NCBI GenBank assembly: GCA_023443455.1
Contig: JAEZUE010000015.1
Span: 1 to 15,321 of the forward strand
From: Verrucomicrobiota bacterium
GTDB taxonomy: Bacteria > Verrucomicrobiota > Verrucomicrobiia > Opitutales > Opitutaceae
Reading direction: 5' to 3'
DNA: 15,321 nt
Shown: positions 8,201 through 15,251 of the stretch, piece after piece
Layout: every line of letters begins with the position of its first letter
Position numbering within the stretch: position 1 is the first letter of the stretch
The notes under the pieces: generated by a model
Told to the model about the DNA's origin: nothing
Seen by the model: the letters and a program-made list of their open reading frames with translations, nothing else
Databases searched by the model: none
Position numbers and translations under genes: made by a program

Positions 8201-8537
8201 GCTGCAGCCGACCGGCACGCATGGCGAGTTCGTCGCGGGCGTGCGCTTCCGGGCGTGGCAACCGCCGTCCTGCCTGCACCCGACGATCGGCGTGCACGCC
8301 CCGCTGGTCTTTGACGTTGTGGATACGTGGAACGACCGCGCGATCGGTGGCTGCACCTACCACGTCGCGCATCCGGGCGGCCGCAACTACACCACGTTCC
8401 CGGTCAATGCGTACGAGGCGGAGAGCCGGCGTTTGGCGCGCTTCTTCCGACACGGGCACACCCCGGGCAGCCTGCGCATCGCGCCGCCTCGGGTGGACCC
8501 CGAGTTCCCCTGCACCCTGGATCTGCGCAAGGCATGA
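5223..8537 (+). CDS. transglutaminase - DUF2126 putative amidoligase fusion (COG1305 + COG4196)
   Basis: This 1104-residue two-enzyme polypeptide begins with a transglutaminase beta domain (1-100) and a transglutaminase core (about 140-265) with Cys180 in LRTGSCRDSAWLL, His229 in DLHAWCEVYLPG and Asp245 in WIGLDPT. The rest, from about residue 300, is DUF2126. Its hallmarks are LTMGGEPTFVSIDD (327-340), GKWYPGESLPRWAF (381-394), VEVNIHPAATWPEL (675-688), GTGGGNHLILGG (717-728), HPSLSYLFSGLFIGPTSQ (753-770) and LELRAFEMPPH (841-851). DUF2126 is regarded as a glutamine-synthetase-like amidoligase; the Glu/Asn, Gly-rich-NH and ELR blocks fit such an active site. Joining amide formation and thiol acyl transfer in one chain suggests sequential steps on one peptide substrate. 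Fusion of these two domains is usual for the family. The start is ATG 5223 with no clear ribosome binding site. It is the first gene of the rightward set. Confidence 0.93.
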   Translation: MAIHVALHHRTTYRYDRPINLGPQVVRLRPAPHTRTRILGYSLRVSPEPHFLNWQQDPQSNYLARLVFPEKTRELQVEVDLVAEMAVFNPFDFFLEPAAENFPFAYDPALAHELAPFRLCAAATARFAAYLAGVPRETCRTIDFLVGLNQRLWSDIKYTIRLEPGVQSPEETLTLRTGSCRDSAWLLVQLLRHLGLAARFVSGYLVQLVADQKSLDGPSGTDRDFTDLHAWCEVYLPGAGWIGLDPTSGLLAGEGHIPLAATPDPQSAAPIEGLVDECGVAFDHAMGVTRIHESPRVTKPYSDEQWRAIDALGRRIDADLAAGDVRLTMGGEPTFVSIDDYDGAEWNNAALGPSKRARADELIRRLRERFAPGAFLHHGQGKWYPGESLPRWAFGAYWRKDGEPVWSDPHLLADEKTDYGYDAELGGAFIRALARRLGVEERWVMPAYEDAFYYLWKERRLPSNVDPHDSKLANAEERTRLARVFERGLDSVVGHVLPLQRRWLAEGPVWASGPWFLRSERLYLIPGDSPLGFRLPLDSQPWAAAADYPYLSELDPQAPRPPLPSHQQFVPSAAPASVAGARMRPVGRAVPPARAPLLQESAAWIVRTALCVEVRGGRLHVFLPPAAVLEDYLALVAAVETTAAALGTPVALEGYPPPHDHRLEVVKVTPDPGVVEVNIHPAATWPELVERTTGLYEDARQSRLGTEKFMLDGRHTGTGGGNHLILGGATPADSPLLRRPDLLRSLVTYWQHHPSLSYLFSGLFIGPTSQSPRLDEARLDAVRELELAFHEIPERGECPPWLVDRILRHLLVDATGNTHRAEFCIDKLYSPESASGRLGLLELRAFEMPPHERMSLVQQLLLRALVARFWNEPYVKPLVRWGTQLHDKWMLPHFVGRDIEEICTDLADHGYELSPEWFAPHREFRFPMVGDFVVRDLKLELRQALEPWHVLGEEPGAGGTVRYVDSSVERVQVKVNGLTDGRHLLTCNGQAVPLQPTGTHGEFVAGVRFRAWQPPSCLHPTIGVHAPLVFDVVDTWNDRAIGGCTYHVAHPGGRNYTTFPVNAYEAESRRLARFFRHGHTPGSLRIAPPRVDPEFPCTLDLRKA

Positions 8538-8795
8538 GGCGTCCGACGCGAGAGCTGGAGCAGGCGGTGGCCGCGGCCGGATCGCCGGTCGGCGGAAATT
8601 CCATGGCGGGGATGACGTCCGCCCCACTGACGGGGCACTCGTCCGACTCGGATCGAATCCCTTCCGATGGTGGGTCGGGCTTTACGCCCGACAGTTGCGC
8701 GCCGCTCGCGCTCCGGCTCGGCGCCGCCCCGGCCTGCCGCCATCTGCGCGGTTGCGGTCCGTTCGTCCATCCCTCCACTCTCGCCCCCGCTCCCG
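8538..8795. other. 258-bp gap with one REP element
   Basis: No gene is recognised between the DUF2126 fusion and the ATP-grasp/alpha-E fusion. The gap contains the solo REP hairpin at 8664-8692. The frame of the next gene stays open from 8667 across this element, but the extra residues encoded are REP-derived and resemble nothing conserved. Confidence 0.5.
8664..8692 (+). repeat. solo REP-like hairpin element
   Basis: GTCGGGCTTTACGCCCGAC (8674-8692) folds as a 7-bp stem with a TTTAC loop. With its 5' flank, the 29-nt unit matches the reverse complement of 2331-2359 at 28 of 29 positions, so it is a dispersed family and not a local hairpin. It sits between two genes of the rightward set, where such elements often stabilise or separate parts of a polycistronic message. 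Confidence 0.8.
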
Positions 8796-11360
8796 ATGCC
8801 GCCTGAAACACCAGCCAACACCTCCGTCCCGAAGACCACCGCCAAGGCGGGTGGTCTGCTCGCCGGCTACCGGCCGGCGGCGGGGGCCTTCGACGAGTTG
8901 CGGGCTGCGGACGGCTCGATCCGGCCCCATTGGCGGGTGCTGGTCGACGACCTGCAGGGGCAGAGCATATCCGAACTCCAGCGACGCTGGGAGACGGGGC
9001 GGCGCTTCATCCGCGACCAGGGCATCACCTACAACGTCTACGGCGAGCCCGACGGGCTCGACCGCCCGTGGCGGCTCGACCCGGTGCCGTTCGTCGTCTC
9101 GGCGGCCGAGTGGCGCGGGCTGGAGGAGGGCCTGGTGCAACGGGCCGTGCTGCTTGATCGCCTGCTGGCCGACTGCTACGGCCCGCAGACCCTGATCAGC
9201 ACCGGCCGGTTGCCGCCCGCGCTGGTCTTCGCCCAGGCCGATTTCCTGCGCCCGCTTCACAATGTCCGCCAGGCCGGCCGCCGGCATCTGCATTTCTATG
9301 CGGCGGACCTCGCACGCTCCCCCGACGGTCGCTGGTGGGTGGTGGCCGACCGCACGCAGATCCCCACCGGTGCGGGATATGCGCTGGCCAACCGCATCAT
9401 CGCGTCGCGCATGCTCCCGGAGGCGTTCCGCGATCTGCATGTGCGGCGGCTGGCCGGCTTCTTCCGCGACCTGCAGGCCGGCTTGGCCGCCCTGGCTCCG
9501 CGCGCCTCCGGCGAACCGCGCGTGGTGATGCTCACCCCGGGCCCGTACAACGAGACCTATTTCGAACAGGCCTACCTTGCCCGCTATCTGGGCTTCACGC
9601 TGGTCGAGGGGCAGGACCTCACGGTGCGCGACGACCGGGTCTTCCTGAAGACGCTCAGCGGCCTTGAAGCGGTCGACGTGATCCTGCGCCGGGTCGACGA
9701 CGACTTCTGCGATCCGCTCGAGCTGCGCAACGATTCCATGCTCGGCGTGCCCGGGCTGGTGGAGGTGGTGCGGCGCGGCAATGTGGCCGTGGCGAACTCG
9801 CTCGGCAGCGGCCTGTTGCAGAGCCCGGCGTTCATGGCCTTCCTGCCCGGACTCTGCCGCCATGTGCTCGGCGAGGAGTTGAAGCTGCCCTCCGTCGCCA
9901 CGTGGTGGTGTGGTCAGGACAGCGCGGAAAGCTATGTCGAGACCAACTTCGACCGGCTCGTGCTCAAACCGGCCTTCCGGTCCCCTCCCGGGGAGTTGCC
10001 GCAGACCCGCGCGGAGTGGATGCAGCGGCTGCGCTGGCAGCCCGACCTCTATGTCGCGCAGGAACGTGTGCCGCTGTCCTCGGCCCCGGTCTGGTCGGCC
10101 GGCGGTCTCGCGGCCGCGCCGGCGAGCATGCGCGTGTATCTGATCGCGCATGGCGATGGCTACCGCGTCATGCCCGGCGGGCTCGGCCGGATCGCCCCTG
10201 CCGAGGGCGGGCGCTTCGTCTCGCTCCAGCAGGGCGGGGCGAGCAAGGATGTCTGGGTGCGGGCCGAGGGTCCGGTCGCCGAGGAGACGCTGCTCGGGCA
10301 GGCCTCGCAGGCGGTCGAGCTGCGCCGCGTGGGCAACAATTTGCCCAGCCGGCTGGCGGACAACTTCTTCTGGCTCGGCCGCTACGCCGAGCGCGCCGAC
10401 GCCACCGCGCGGTTGCTGCGCTGCGCCCTGGTGCGCTTCAATCCCGACAGCACGGGCAGCGCTTGGCCGGTGTTGTCGCCGCTGTTGCGCACGCTCGAGG
10501 AGCACGGCCAGTTGGCGCCGGACAAGCGCCTGCAGCTGCGCCGGAGCCCCGAGGCGCTGGAGGCGGAGCTGCTCGCCGCTGTCTTCGATCCCGCGCGGCC
10601 GGGCAGCATGCGGCAGACGGCGGACCAGCTCTGCCGGCTCGCGATCCTGGTGCGCGACCGCACGTCGAACGACCTGTGGCGCGTGCTCACCCAGCTCGAC
10701 GAGCGGCTCGCGCCGCCTGCCGGCGCATCGTCGTTGCTCGCCGGAGACGCGGTCGCCGTGCTCAACCAGTCGCTGGTCGATGTCGCGTCGTTCCACGGCC
10801 TCACCAACGACAACATGACCCGGGCGCAGGGCTGGCGTTTCCTCGACATGGGGCGGCGGCTCGAGCGCGCGATCCAGCTCGGCACGCTGCTCGAGAGCGT
10901 GCTCGCGGTGCCGGAGGGCGAGAACCTTGCGCTGCTGGAGGCCCTGCTCGAGGTCTGCGACTGCTCGATCACCTACCGCTCGCGCTACAACGTGCTGCCG
11001 CAGCTGGCCGCGGTCTTCGACCTGGTGCTGCTCGACGACACCAACCCGCGGTCGCTGCTGTTCCAGCTCAGCCAGCTGGTGAAGCACTTCGAACGCCTTC
11101 CGCGGGAGAGGCAGACGGCGCTGCCCAGCCCCGGCCATCGCATCATCATCGACTGCGTCGCCCGCCTGCGGCTCGCCGATCCGAACGAGCTGGGCCGCGG
11201 CGGGCGTGCGGCGGCCGCCAGCGGGATCGGCCAGGTCATCCGGCACATCGTCGCCGAGATGCCCCGCCTGTCCGAGGCGATCGCCGTCAGCTATTTCGCC
11301 CATTCCACGATCTCGCGGGCCGGCGCGCATCCGGGCCGGGGAGGTCCCTTGTCCAAGTGA
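8796..11360 (+). CDS. permuted ATP-grasp / alpha-E fusion protein (COG2308-COG2307)
   Basis: This 854-residue protein joins an ATP-grasp region (about 1-490) to an alpha-E region (about 510-850). The ATP-grasp part shows ITYNVYGEPDGLDRPW (77-92), ADRTQIPTGAGYALANR (184-200), TPGPYNETYFEQAYLAR (247-263), VDVILRRVDDDFCDP (293-307), RLVLKPAF (387-394) and a closing RVMPGGLGRI...GGASKDVWV block (457-488). The alpha-E part begins NNLPSRLADNFFWLGRYAER (514-533). It parallels the 3562-5043 and 2440-3510 genes as one polypeptide. The DRTQ signature replaces DNLR, which hints at a different amine or acid substrate. The start at ATG 8796 (MPPETPANTS) is chosen because upstream in-frame sequence runs through the REP element. 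The stop codon overlaps the next gene's start, implying translational coupling. No signal peptide is seen. Confidence 0.92.
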   Translation: MPPETPANTSVPKTTAKAGGLLAGYRPAAGAFDELRAADGSIRPHWRVLVDDLQGQSISELQRRWETGRRFIRDQGITYNVYGEPDGLDRPWRLDPVPFVVSAAEWRGLEEGLVQRAVLLDRLLADCYGPQTLISTGRLPPALVFAQADFLRPLHNVRQAGRRHLHFYAADLARSPDGRWWVVADRTQIPTGAGYALANRIIASRMLPEAFRDLHVRRLAGFFRDLQAGLAALAPRASGEPRVVMLTPGPYNETYFEQAYLARYLGFTLVEGQDLTVRDDRVFLKTLSGLEAVDVILRRVDDDFCDPLELRNDSMLGVPGLVEVVRRGNVAVANSLGSGLLQSPAFMAFLPGLCRHVLGEELKLPSVATWWCGQDSAESYVETNFDRLVLKPAFRSPPGELPQTRAEWMQRLRWQPDLYVAQERVPLSSAPVWSAGGLAAAPASMRVYLIAHGDGYRVMPGGLGRIAPAEGGRFVSLQQGGASKDVWVRAEGPVAEETLLGQASQAVELRRVGNNLPSRLADNFFWLGRYAERADATARLLRCALVRFNPDSTGSAWPVLSPLLRTLEEHGQLAPDKRLQLRRSPEALEAELLAAVFDPARPGSMRQTADQLCRLAILVRDRTSNDLWRVLTQLDERLAPPAGASSLLAGDAVAVLNQSLVDVASFHGLTNDNMTRAQGWRFLDMGRRLERAIQLGTLLESVLAVPEGENLALLEALLEVCDCSITYRSRYNVLPQLAAVFDLVLLDDTNPRSLLFQLSQLVKHFERLPRERQTALPSPGHRIIIDCVARLRLADPNELGRGGRAAAASGIGQVIRHIVAEMPRLSEAIAVSYFAHSTISRAGAHPGRGGPLSK
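11338..11345 (+). promoter_or_regulatory. Shine-Dalgarno-like sequence inside the end of the fusion gene
   Basis: GGGGAGGT lies within the last codons of the ATP-grasp/alpha-E gene, 11 nt before the GTG start at 11357. It is one of the few recognisable ribosome binding sites in the window. It supports the GTG start and a coupled, re-initiating translation of the third transglutaminase. Confidence 0.5.
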
Positions 11361-12229
11361 ACTACCGTATCACGCATCGCACCACGTACGAGTATGCGGA
11401 GCCGGTCGCGGTGTCCCACCACGCCGCGCGGCTCGAGCCGCGGGTGACGTGCGCCCAGTCGCGCAGCGATTGGCGCATCACGATCACGCCCGAACCGGCG
11501 GTGCAGGTGCAGCGCCCCGATTTCTTCGGCAACCGCGTCTGCTTCTTCGCGATCCAGGAGTTGCACTCGCAGATGGAGGTCGCGGCCACGAGTGTCGTGA
11601 GCGTCGACACCGGCCTGCTGCCCGATCCCGCGTTGTCCGAGCCGTGGGAGCAGGTCGCCGACCGCTACCGCGATCCGGTGGAGGCCGGGGCGATCAATCC
11701 GTACCAGTTTGTCTTCGGCTCGCCGTTGGTGGCGCCGAGGTCCGAGTTTTCCGAATACGCACGGGAGAGTTTTTCCGCGGGGCGCCCCCTGCTCGAGGCC
11801 GTGGCCGACCTGAATGCGCGGATCAACCGCGACTTTGTCTATGATCCCGTGGCCACGACGATCGCGACGCCGCTGATGGAGGTCTGGGAGAAGCGTCGCG
11901 GCGTCTGCCAGGACTTCGCCCATTTCGCGATCGCCTGCCTGCGCTCGCTCGGGCTGCCCGCCAGTTATGTGAGCGGTTACCTGCGCACGCGTCCTCCGGC
12001 CGGCCAACCGCGACTGGTGGGGGCCGACGCCACCCATGCGTGGTTTTCCGTCCATAGCCCGAGCCTCGGGTGGATCGATTTCGATCCCACCAACAACTGC
12101 CGGCCGACCGACGAGCACATCACCGTGGCCTACGGGCGCGACTTCAGCGATGTGAGCCCGGTCATGGGGATCCTCACCGGCGGCGGCAGCCACGTGGTGA
12201 AGGTGGCGGTTGACGTGGAACCGCTGTGA
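11357..12229 (+). CDS. transglutaminase-like cysteine protein (COG1305 type), third copy
   Basis: This 290-residue protein has an N-terminal transglutaminase beta domain (YRITHRTTYEYAEPVAVSHH, 3-22) and a transglutaminase core (about 145-265). The triad is Cys184 in KRRGVCQDFAHFAI, His227 in DATHAWFSVHSP and Asp243 in WIDFDPTNN. It has no signal peptide. The start is GTG at 11357, because no ATG precedes the conserved first domain and the four bases GTGA are shared with the stop codon of the upstream gene. Coupling to the ATP-grasp/alpha-E fusion is therefore strong, and this order (COG2308-COG2307 followed by COG1305) is the common one for the family. Compared with the 1259-2158 protein it lacks the Ser/Ala leader and has Asn-Asn after the catalytic Asp-Pro-Thr. 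I judge it an ancient paralogue, not a recent duplicate. Confidence 0.92.
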   Translation: MNYRITHRTTYEYAEPVAVSHHAARLEPRVTCAQSRSDWRITITPEPAVQVQRPDFFGNRVCFFAIQELHSQMEVAATSVVSVDTGLLPDPALSEPWEQVADRYRDPVEAGAINPYQFVFGSPLVAPRSEFSEYARESFSAGRPLLEAVADLNARINRDFVYDPVATTIATPLMEVWEKRRGVCQDFAHFAIACLRSLGLPASYVSGYLRTRPPAGQPRLVGADATHAWFSVHSPSLGWIDFDPTNNCRPTDEHITVAYGRDFSDVSPVMGILTGGGSHVVKVAVDVEPL

Positions 12230-12238
12230 CGGGGTGGC

Positions 12239-12274
12239 GGCCGGTTGCCAGGTCGGTCCGGTCCACGACCGGCC
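12239..12274 (+). terminator. possible transcription terminator after the rightward set
   Basis: GGCCGGT (12239-12245) pairs with ACCGGCC (12268-12274), starting 10 nt after the stop codon of the third transglutaminase. An alternative inner pairing GGTCG/CGACC (12251-12255/12266-12270) competes with it. The tract that follows is only GTTTGG, so this is a weak intrinsic terminator at best; its position is the main support. Confidence 0.25.
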
Positions 12275-12443
12275 GTTTGGGATTCGAGCCGTTCCTTGCG
12301 AACTAGGGTTCGCGCGACGGTCGCAGACCGGTCCCGCCCGGTGGCGCCTGGATCGGCGACGGAGCTCAGGGCGCTCAGCGCCGGATTCCGGCCTCGATGC
12401 CGAGGTGAATGTAGTGGAGGAGCGGTCTCATGCCGTCGCCCGG

Positions 12444-12460
12444 ATCCATCATCGATGGAT
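12444..12460. promoter_or_regulatory. candidate operator inverted repeat upstream of the GH2 gene
   Basis: ATCCATC (12444-12450) and GATGGAT (12454-12460) form a perfect 7-nt inverted repeat with a 3-nt centre, about 120 bp before the glycoside hydrolase start. Sugar-responsive hydrolase genes are often controlled through such dyads, but no regulator gene is in the window. Confidence 0.25.
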
Positions 12461-12567
12461 GCACTCGCTCCGGCAAAGAGGCGCGGAACCGGAAGAATGG
12501 GCGCGTCGCTACCGCACTTTACGGTCCAGCGAACACGGACACCGGAGGTCTTGCGTCAGCCTGCCTG

Positions 12568-12579
12568 TTGGCTAGCCAA
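12568..12579. promoter_or_regulatory. 12-bp perfect palindrome abutting the GH2 start codon
   Basis: TTGGCTAGCCAA ends on the A of the first ATG (12579). It could be a repressor site or could partly occlude initiation. A palindrome this short may also be chance. Confidence 0.2.
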
Positions 12580-15125
12580 TGCGCTCCATGTCCTACCCCA
12601 TCCGCAGGCCGGCGGCTGCTCATGCTTTTTCGCGTTTTCGCTTTGTCCCGCGCCGTATCCGGTCGCTGGTCGCATATTTTGTCGCGGCGGGGCTCGTCGC
12701 GATCGCGGCCGCCGCTCCGATCGCCGCTACCTCCGATGAGACGCAAGACCTCGATGCCGGCTGGCGTTTCCATCGCGGTGATCTGGCCGGTGGCGAAGCG
12801 CCCGCTTTCGCCGACGCCGATTGGCGTGCGATCGATCTGCCGCACGACTGGAGTGTGGAGGATTTGCCCGCGGGCGAAAATCGTGTCGGCCCGCACGACC
12901 CCGCCACGCCGGAAGGTCCCTCTGTCGGCTATCTTCGCGGCGGCGTCGGTTGGTATCGCCGCCAGTTGTCGGACTCCGAACGCCCCGCAGGCAGCGGGCT
13001 CGAGCTGATCGTCCACGCGGCGCAGCAGGAGTGCGACATCTGGGTCAACGGCGCCCACGTGGCCTTTCAGCCGCACGGCTATCTTCCGGCGCGCGTCGAG
13101 ATCGGCCGTTTTTTGCACCCGCGTCCGGCGCCCAACGCGATCGCGATTCGCGTCTCCAATTCCGAGAGCAACACGCGCTGGTATTCCGGCTCCGGTCTTT
13201 ATCGCGGCGTGAGTATCCGCGGACATGAGGCACTCCACATCCCCACCTGGGGCGGCCGTATCGATCCGCTCTGGATCGATGGCGCCCGCGCCGGACTTCG
13301 CCTGCAAGTCGATGTGCGCAACGACAACGCCGGCCCTGATGACGCCGACCTCGCCGTCGAGTTGACTGCACCCGATGGCAAGGTGAGCCGCCACCCGCTC
13401 GGCCAGCTTCGCATCGCCCCGGGCACGAGCGAACGCGTGAATTCGTCCATCACCCTCGACGCCGCGCAGCCGTGGTCGCCCGAATCACCGCAGCTCTATC
13501 GCGCGCGTTTCCTCGTGCAGCAGGACGGGCGGGTGGTGAACGAGTATCGCACGACATTCGGTGTGCGCACGGTCGCGGTGAGCGCCGAACGCGGCCTGCT
13601 GCTCAACGGCACGACGGTGAAGCTGCGCGGCGCGTGCCTCCACCACGACAACGGGCTGCTCGGCGCCCGCGCGTTCCCCGATGCGGAGCGGCGCCGCGTG
13701 CGGTTGATGAAGGCCAATGGATTCAACGCCATTCGCACGAGCCATAATCCCCCGTCGGAAGCGTTTCTCGCCGCGTGCGACGAAGAGGGCATCCTCGTCA
13801 TCGACGAATTTGTCGACACCTGGCAGCTCCCGAAAAAACCCAACGGCTATCAGCGCTACTTCGACACTCACGCCGAACGCGACCTCACCACGTTGATCGC
13901 GCGCGATTTCAATCACCCCTCCGTCATCATCTGGAGCATCGGCAACGAGATCGCGGAACGCTTCAGCCCGTCCGGCGTCGAGATTGGCCGCCACCTCGCC
14001 GGGATCGTCCGCCGCGAGGACCCGCGCCGGCCGGTGACCAACGCCATCAACAGTATTTGGGAAGACCCGACGCTGGGCGGACGTTGGGAAGGCAACGACC
14101 CGGCCTTCGCCCTGCTCGACATCGGCGGCTACAACTACGCCTGGCGCCACTACGCCACCGACCACGCGCGCCTCCCGCAACGCGTGATGGCGGGCTTGGA
14201 ATCCTACCCGCGCGAGGCTTGGGAAAACTGGAGCGTCGTGGAAACGCTGCCTTGCGTCATCGGCGACTTCGTCTGGACCGGCATGGACCACATCGGTGAG
14301 TCCGGTATCGGTCACACCTACTACATCGACGAGAACGCCGATCCGCGCCACGCCGCCCCTCCCGATTGGGGTCCGATGCCGTGGCCTTACTGGCTGAACT
14401 GGTCGGGCGATATCGACCTGATCGGCGACAAGAAACCGCAGTCCCTCTATCGCGACGTCGTCTGGCGCCGCAGTCCGCTGGAGATTCTCGTGCACGAGCC
14501 GATCCCGTCCGGGAAGAAGGAGAAAGTCGGCGCCTGGGGCTGGCCGGCCGAGCTGCCGACGTGGAACTGGCCGGGGCAGGAAAACCGCCCGTTGCAGGTA
14601 TCCGTTTACTCCCGCGCCTCGCGCGTGCGGCTCGCGCTCGACGGCCGCACCATCGGCGAACAACCCATCGATCCCGCCAACGGCATCACGGCGCAGTTCA
14701 CGGTTCCGTGGCAACCCGGAGTCCTGACCGCCACCGCTCTCGACGGCGACAAGGTTGTCGCGGTGAAGGAACTGCGCACGACCGGCCCGGCGGCGAAACT
14801 TCGCATCGCACCCGAAACGGAAAACAACCGCGCTGCCCGCGCCGCGCTCGTTTACCTCCCGATCGACGTGTTGGACGCCTCCGGCGCGCGCGTACCCGAT
14901 GCGGCCGTGCCGCTCACGGTAACCGTCGAAGGCGAAGCCGAACTCTGCGCCCTCGGCTCCGCCGATCCGCAGGTTGTCGGCTCGCTCGCCGACGCACGCG
15001 CCACGACATTCCGCGGACGTGCGCTCGCGATCCTGCGGTCCACCGGCCGCGCCGGCACAGCGAAAGTGCAAGTGAGCGCCCCTGGCCTGCCCGCCGCGGT
15101 CGTGATGATCGCGTTCGCGCCCTGA
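12579..15125 (+). CDS. exported glycoside hydrolase family 2 enzyme (beta-galactosidase-like)
   Basis: This 848-residue protein has a long basic N-terminus and a hydrophobic stretch (LVAYFVAAGLVAIAAAAPIA, 30-49), i.e. a signal peptide with cleavage probably just after it, so it should act in the periplasm or outside. Domains in order are a sugar-binding jelly roll (about 55-215, DAGWRFHRGDL), an Ig-like domain (215-330), a TIM barrel (335-630), a DUF4982-like domain (about 655-725) and a C-terminal Ig-like GH2 domain (about 740-845). Catalytic residues are readable: acid/base Glu457 in WSIGNEIAER and nucleophile Glu541 in AGLESYPREAW, followed by VIGDFVWTGMDHIGESGIG. This subfamily includes beta-galactosidases and related exo-enzymes of polysaccharide users; the exact sugar is not deducible. 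A stop codon at 12573-12575 limits the start to ATG 12579 or ATG 12588. It is probably functionally independent of the amidoligase genes. Confidence 0.93.
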   Translation: MRSMSYPIRRPAAAHAFSRFRFVPRRIRSLVAYFVAAGLVAIAAAAPIAATSDETQDLDAGWRFHRGDLAGGEAPAFADADWRAIDLPHDWSVEDLPAGENRVGPHDPATPEGPSVGYLRGGVGWYRRQLSDSERPAGSGLELIVHAAQQECDIWVNGAHVAFQPHGYLPARVEIGRFLHPRPAPNAIAIRVSNSESNTRWYSGSGLYRGVSIRGHEALHIPTWGGRIDPLWIDGARAGLRLQVDVRNDNAGPDDADLAVELTAPDGKVSRHPLGQLRIAPGTSERVNSSITLDAAQPWSPESPQLYRARFLVQQDGRVVNEYRTTFGVRTVAVSAERGLLLNGTTVKLRGACLHHDNGLLGARAFPDAERRRVRLMKANGFNAIRTSHNPPSEAFLAACDEEGILVIDEFVDTWQLPKKPNGYQRYFDTHAERDLTTLIARDFNHPSVIIWSIGNEIAERFSPSGVEIGRHLAGIVRREDPRRPVTNAINSIWEDPTLGGRWEGNDPAFALLDIGGYNYAWRHYATDHARLPQRVMAGLESYPREAWENWSVVETLPCVIGDFVWTGMDHIGESGIGHTYYIDENADPRHAAPPDWGPMPWPYWLNWSGDIDLIGDKKPQSLYRDVVWRRSPLEILVHEPIPSGKKEKVGAWGWPAELPTWNWPGQENRPLQVSVYSRASRVRLALDGRTIGEQPIDPANGITAQFTVPWQPGVLTATALDGDKVVAVKELRTTGPAAKLRIAPETENNRAARAALVYLPIDVLDASGARVPDAAVPLTVTVEGEAELCALGSADPQVVGSLADARATTFRGRALAILRSTGRAGTAKVQVSAPGLPAAVVMIAFAP

Positions 15126-15251
15126 GTTCTTCGTATCCTGGCCGCTCCGGACCTCTGCAAACCTCACAACTGGTCTTAGCGATTCTTCGCAAATAGGGAC
15201 AGGTCCGAAAAATTCGACGTAATGGCGCTTGTGTGTATCGTCGGCGGCATC

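Larger units (their letters stand above)
12230..12578. other. 349-bp intergenic region before the glycoside hydrolase
   Basis: I see no gene or RNA here. Visible structures are the GC hairpin at 12239-12274, a GCGAAC/GTTCGC hairpin at 12298-12313, the ATCCATC/GATGGAT inverted repeat at 12444-12460 and the TTGGCTAGCCAA palindrome at 12568-12579. The glycoside hydrolase promoter should lie here, but no promoter boxes are convincing. Confidence 0.5.

Noticed and set aside
5052..8627. 1191-codon minus-strand open frame opposite the transglutaminase-DUF2126 gene
   Set aside because: The plus strand carries clear transglutaminase and DUF2126 motifs throughout; the antisense frame shows only Arg/Glu/Ala-rich noise.
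8667..8795. 43-codon N-terminal extension of the ATP-grasp/alpha-E protein
   Set aside because: It would be translated from the REP hairpin and shows no conserved protein sequence; ATG 8796 gives a normal N-terminus.
8682..11330. 882-codon minus-strand open frame opposite the ATP-grasp/alpha-E fusion
   Set aside because: Shadow of a recognised gene; no motif and no plausible start or context.
12298..12313. GCGAAC/GTTCGC hairpin as a terminator or riboswitch element
   Set aside because: Six-bp stem without a T-tract and no conserved RNA core around it; likely chance in GC-rich DNA.
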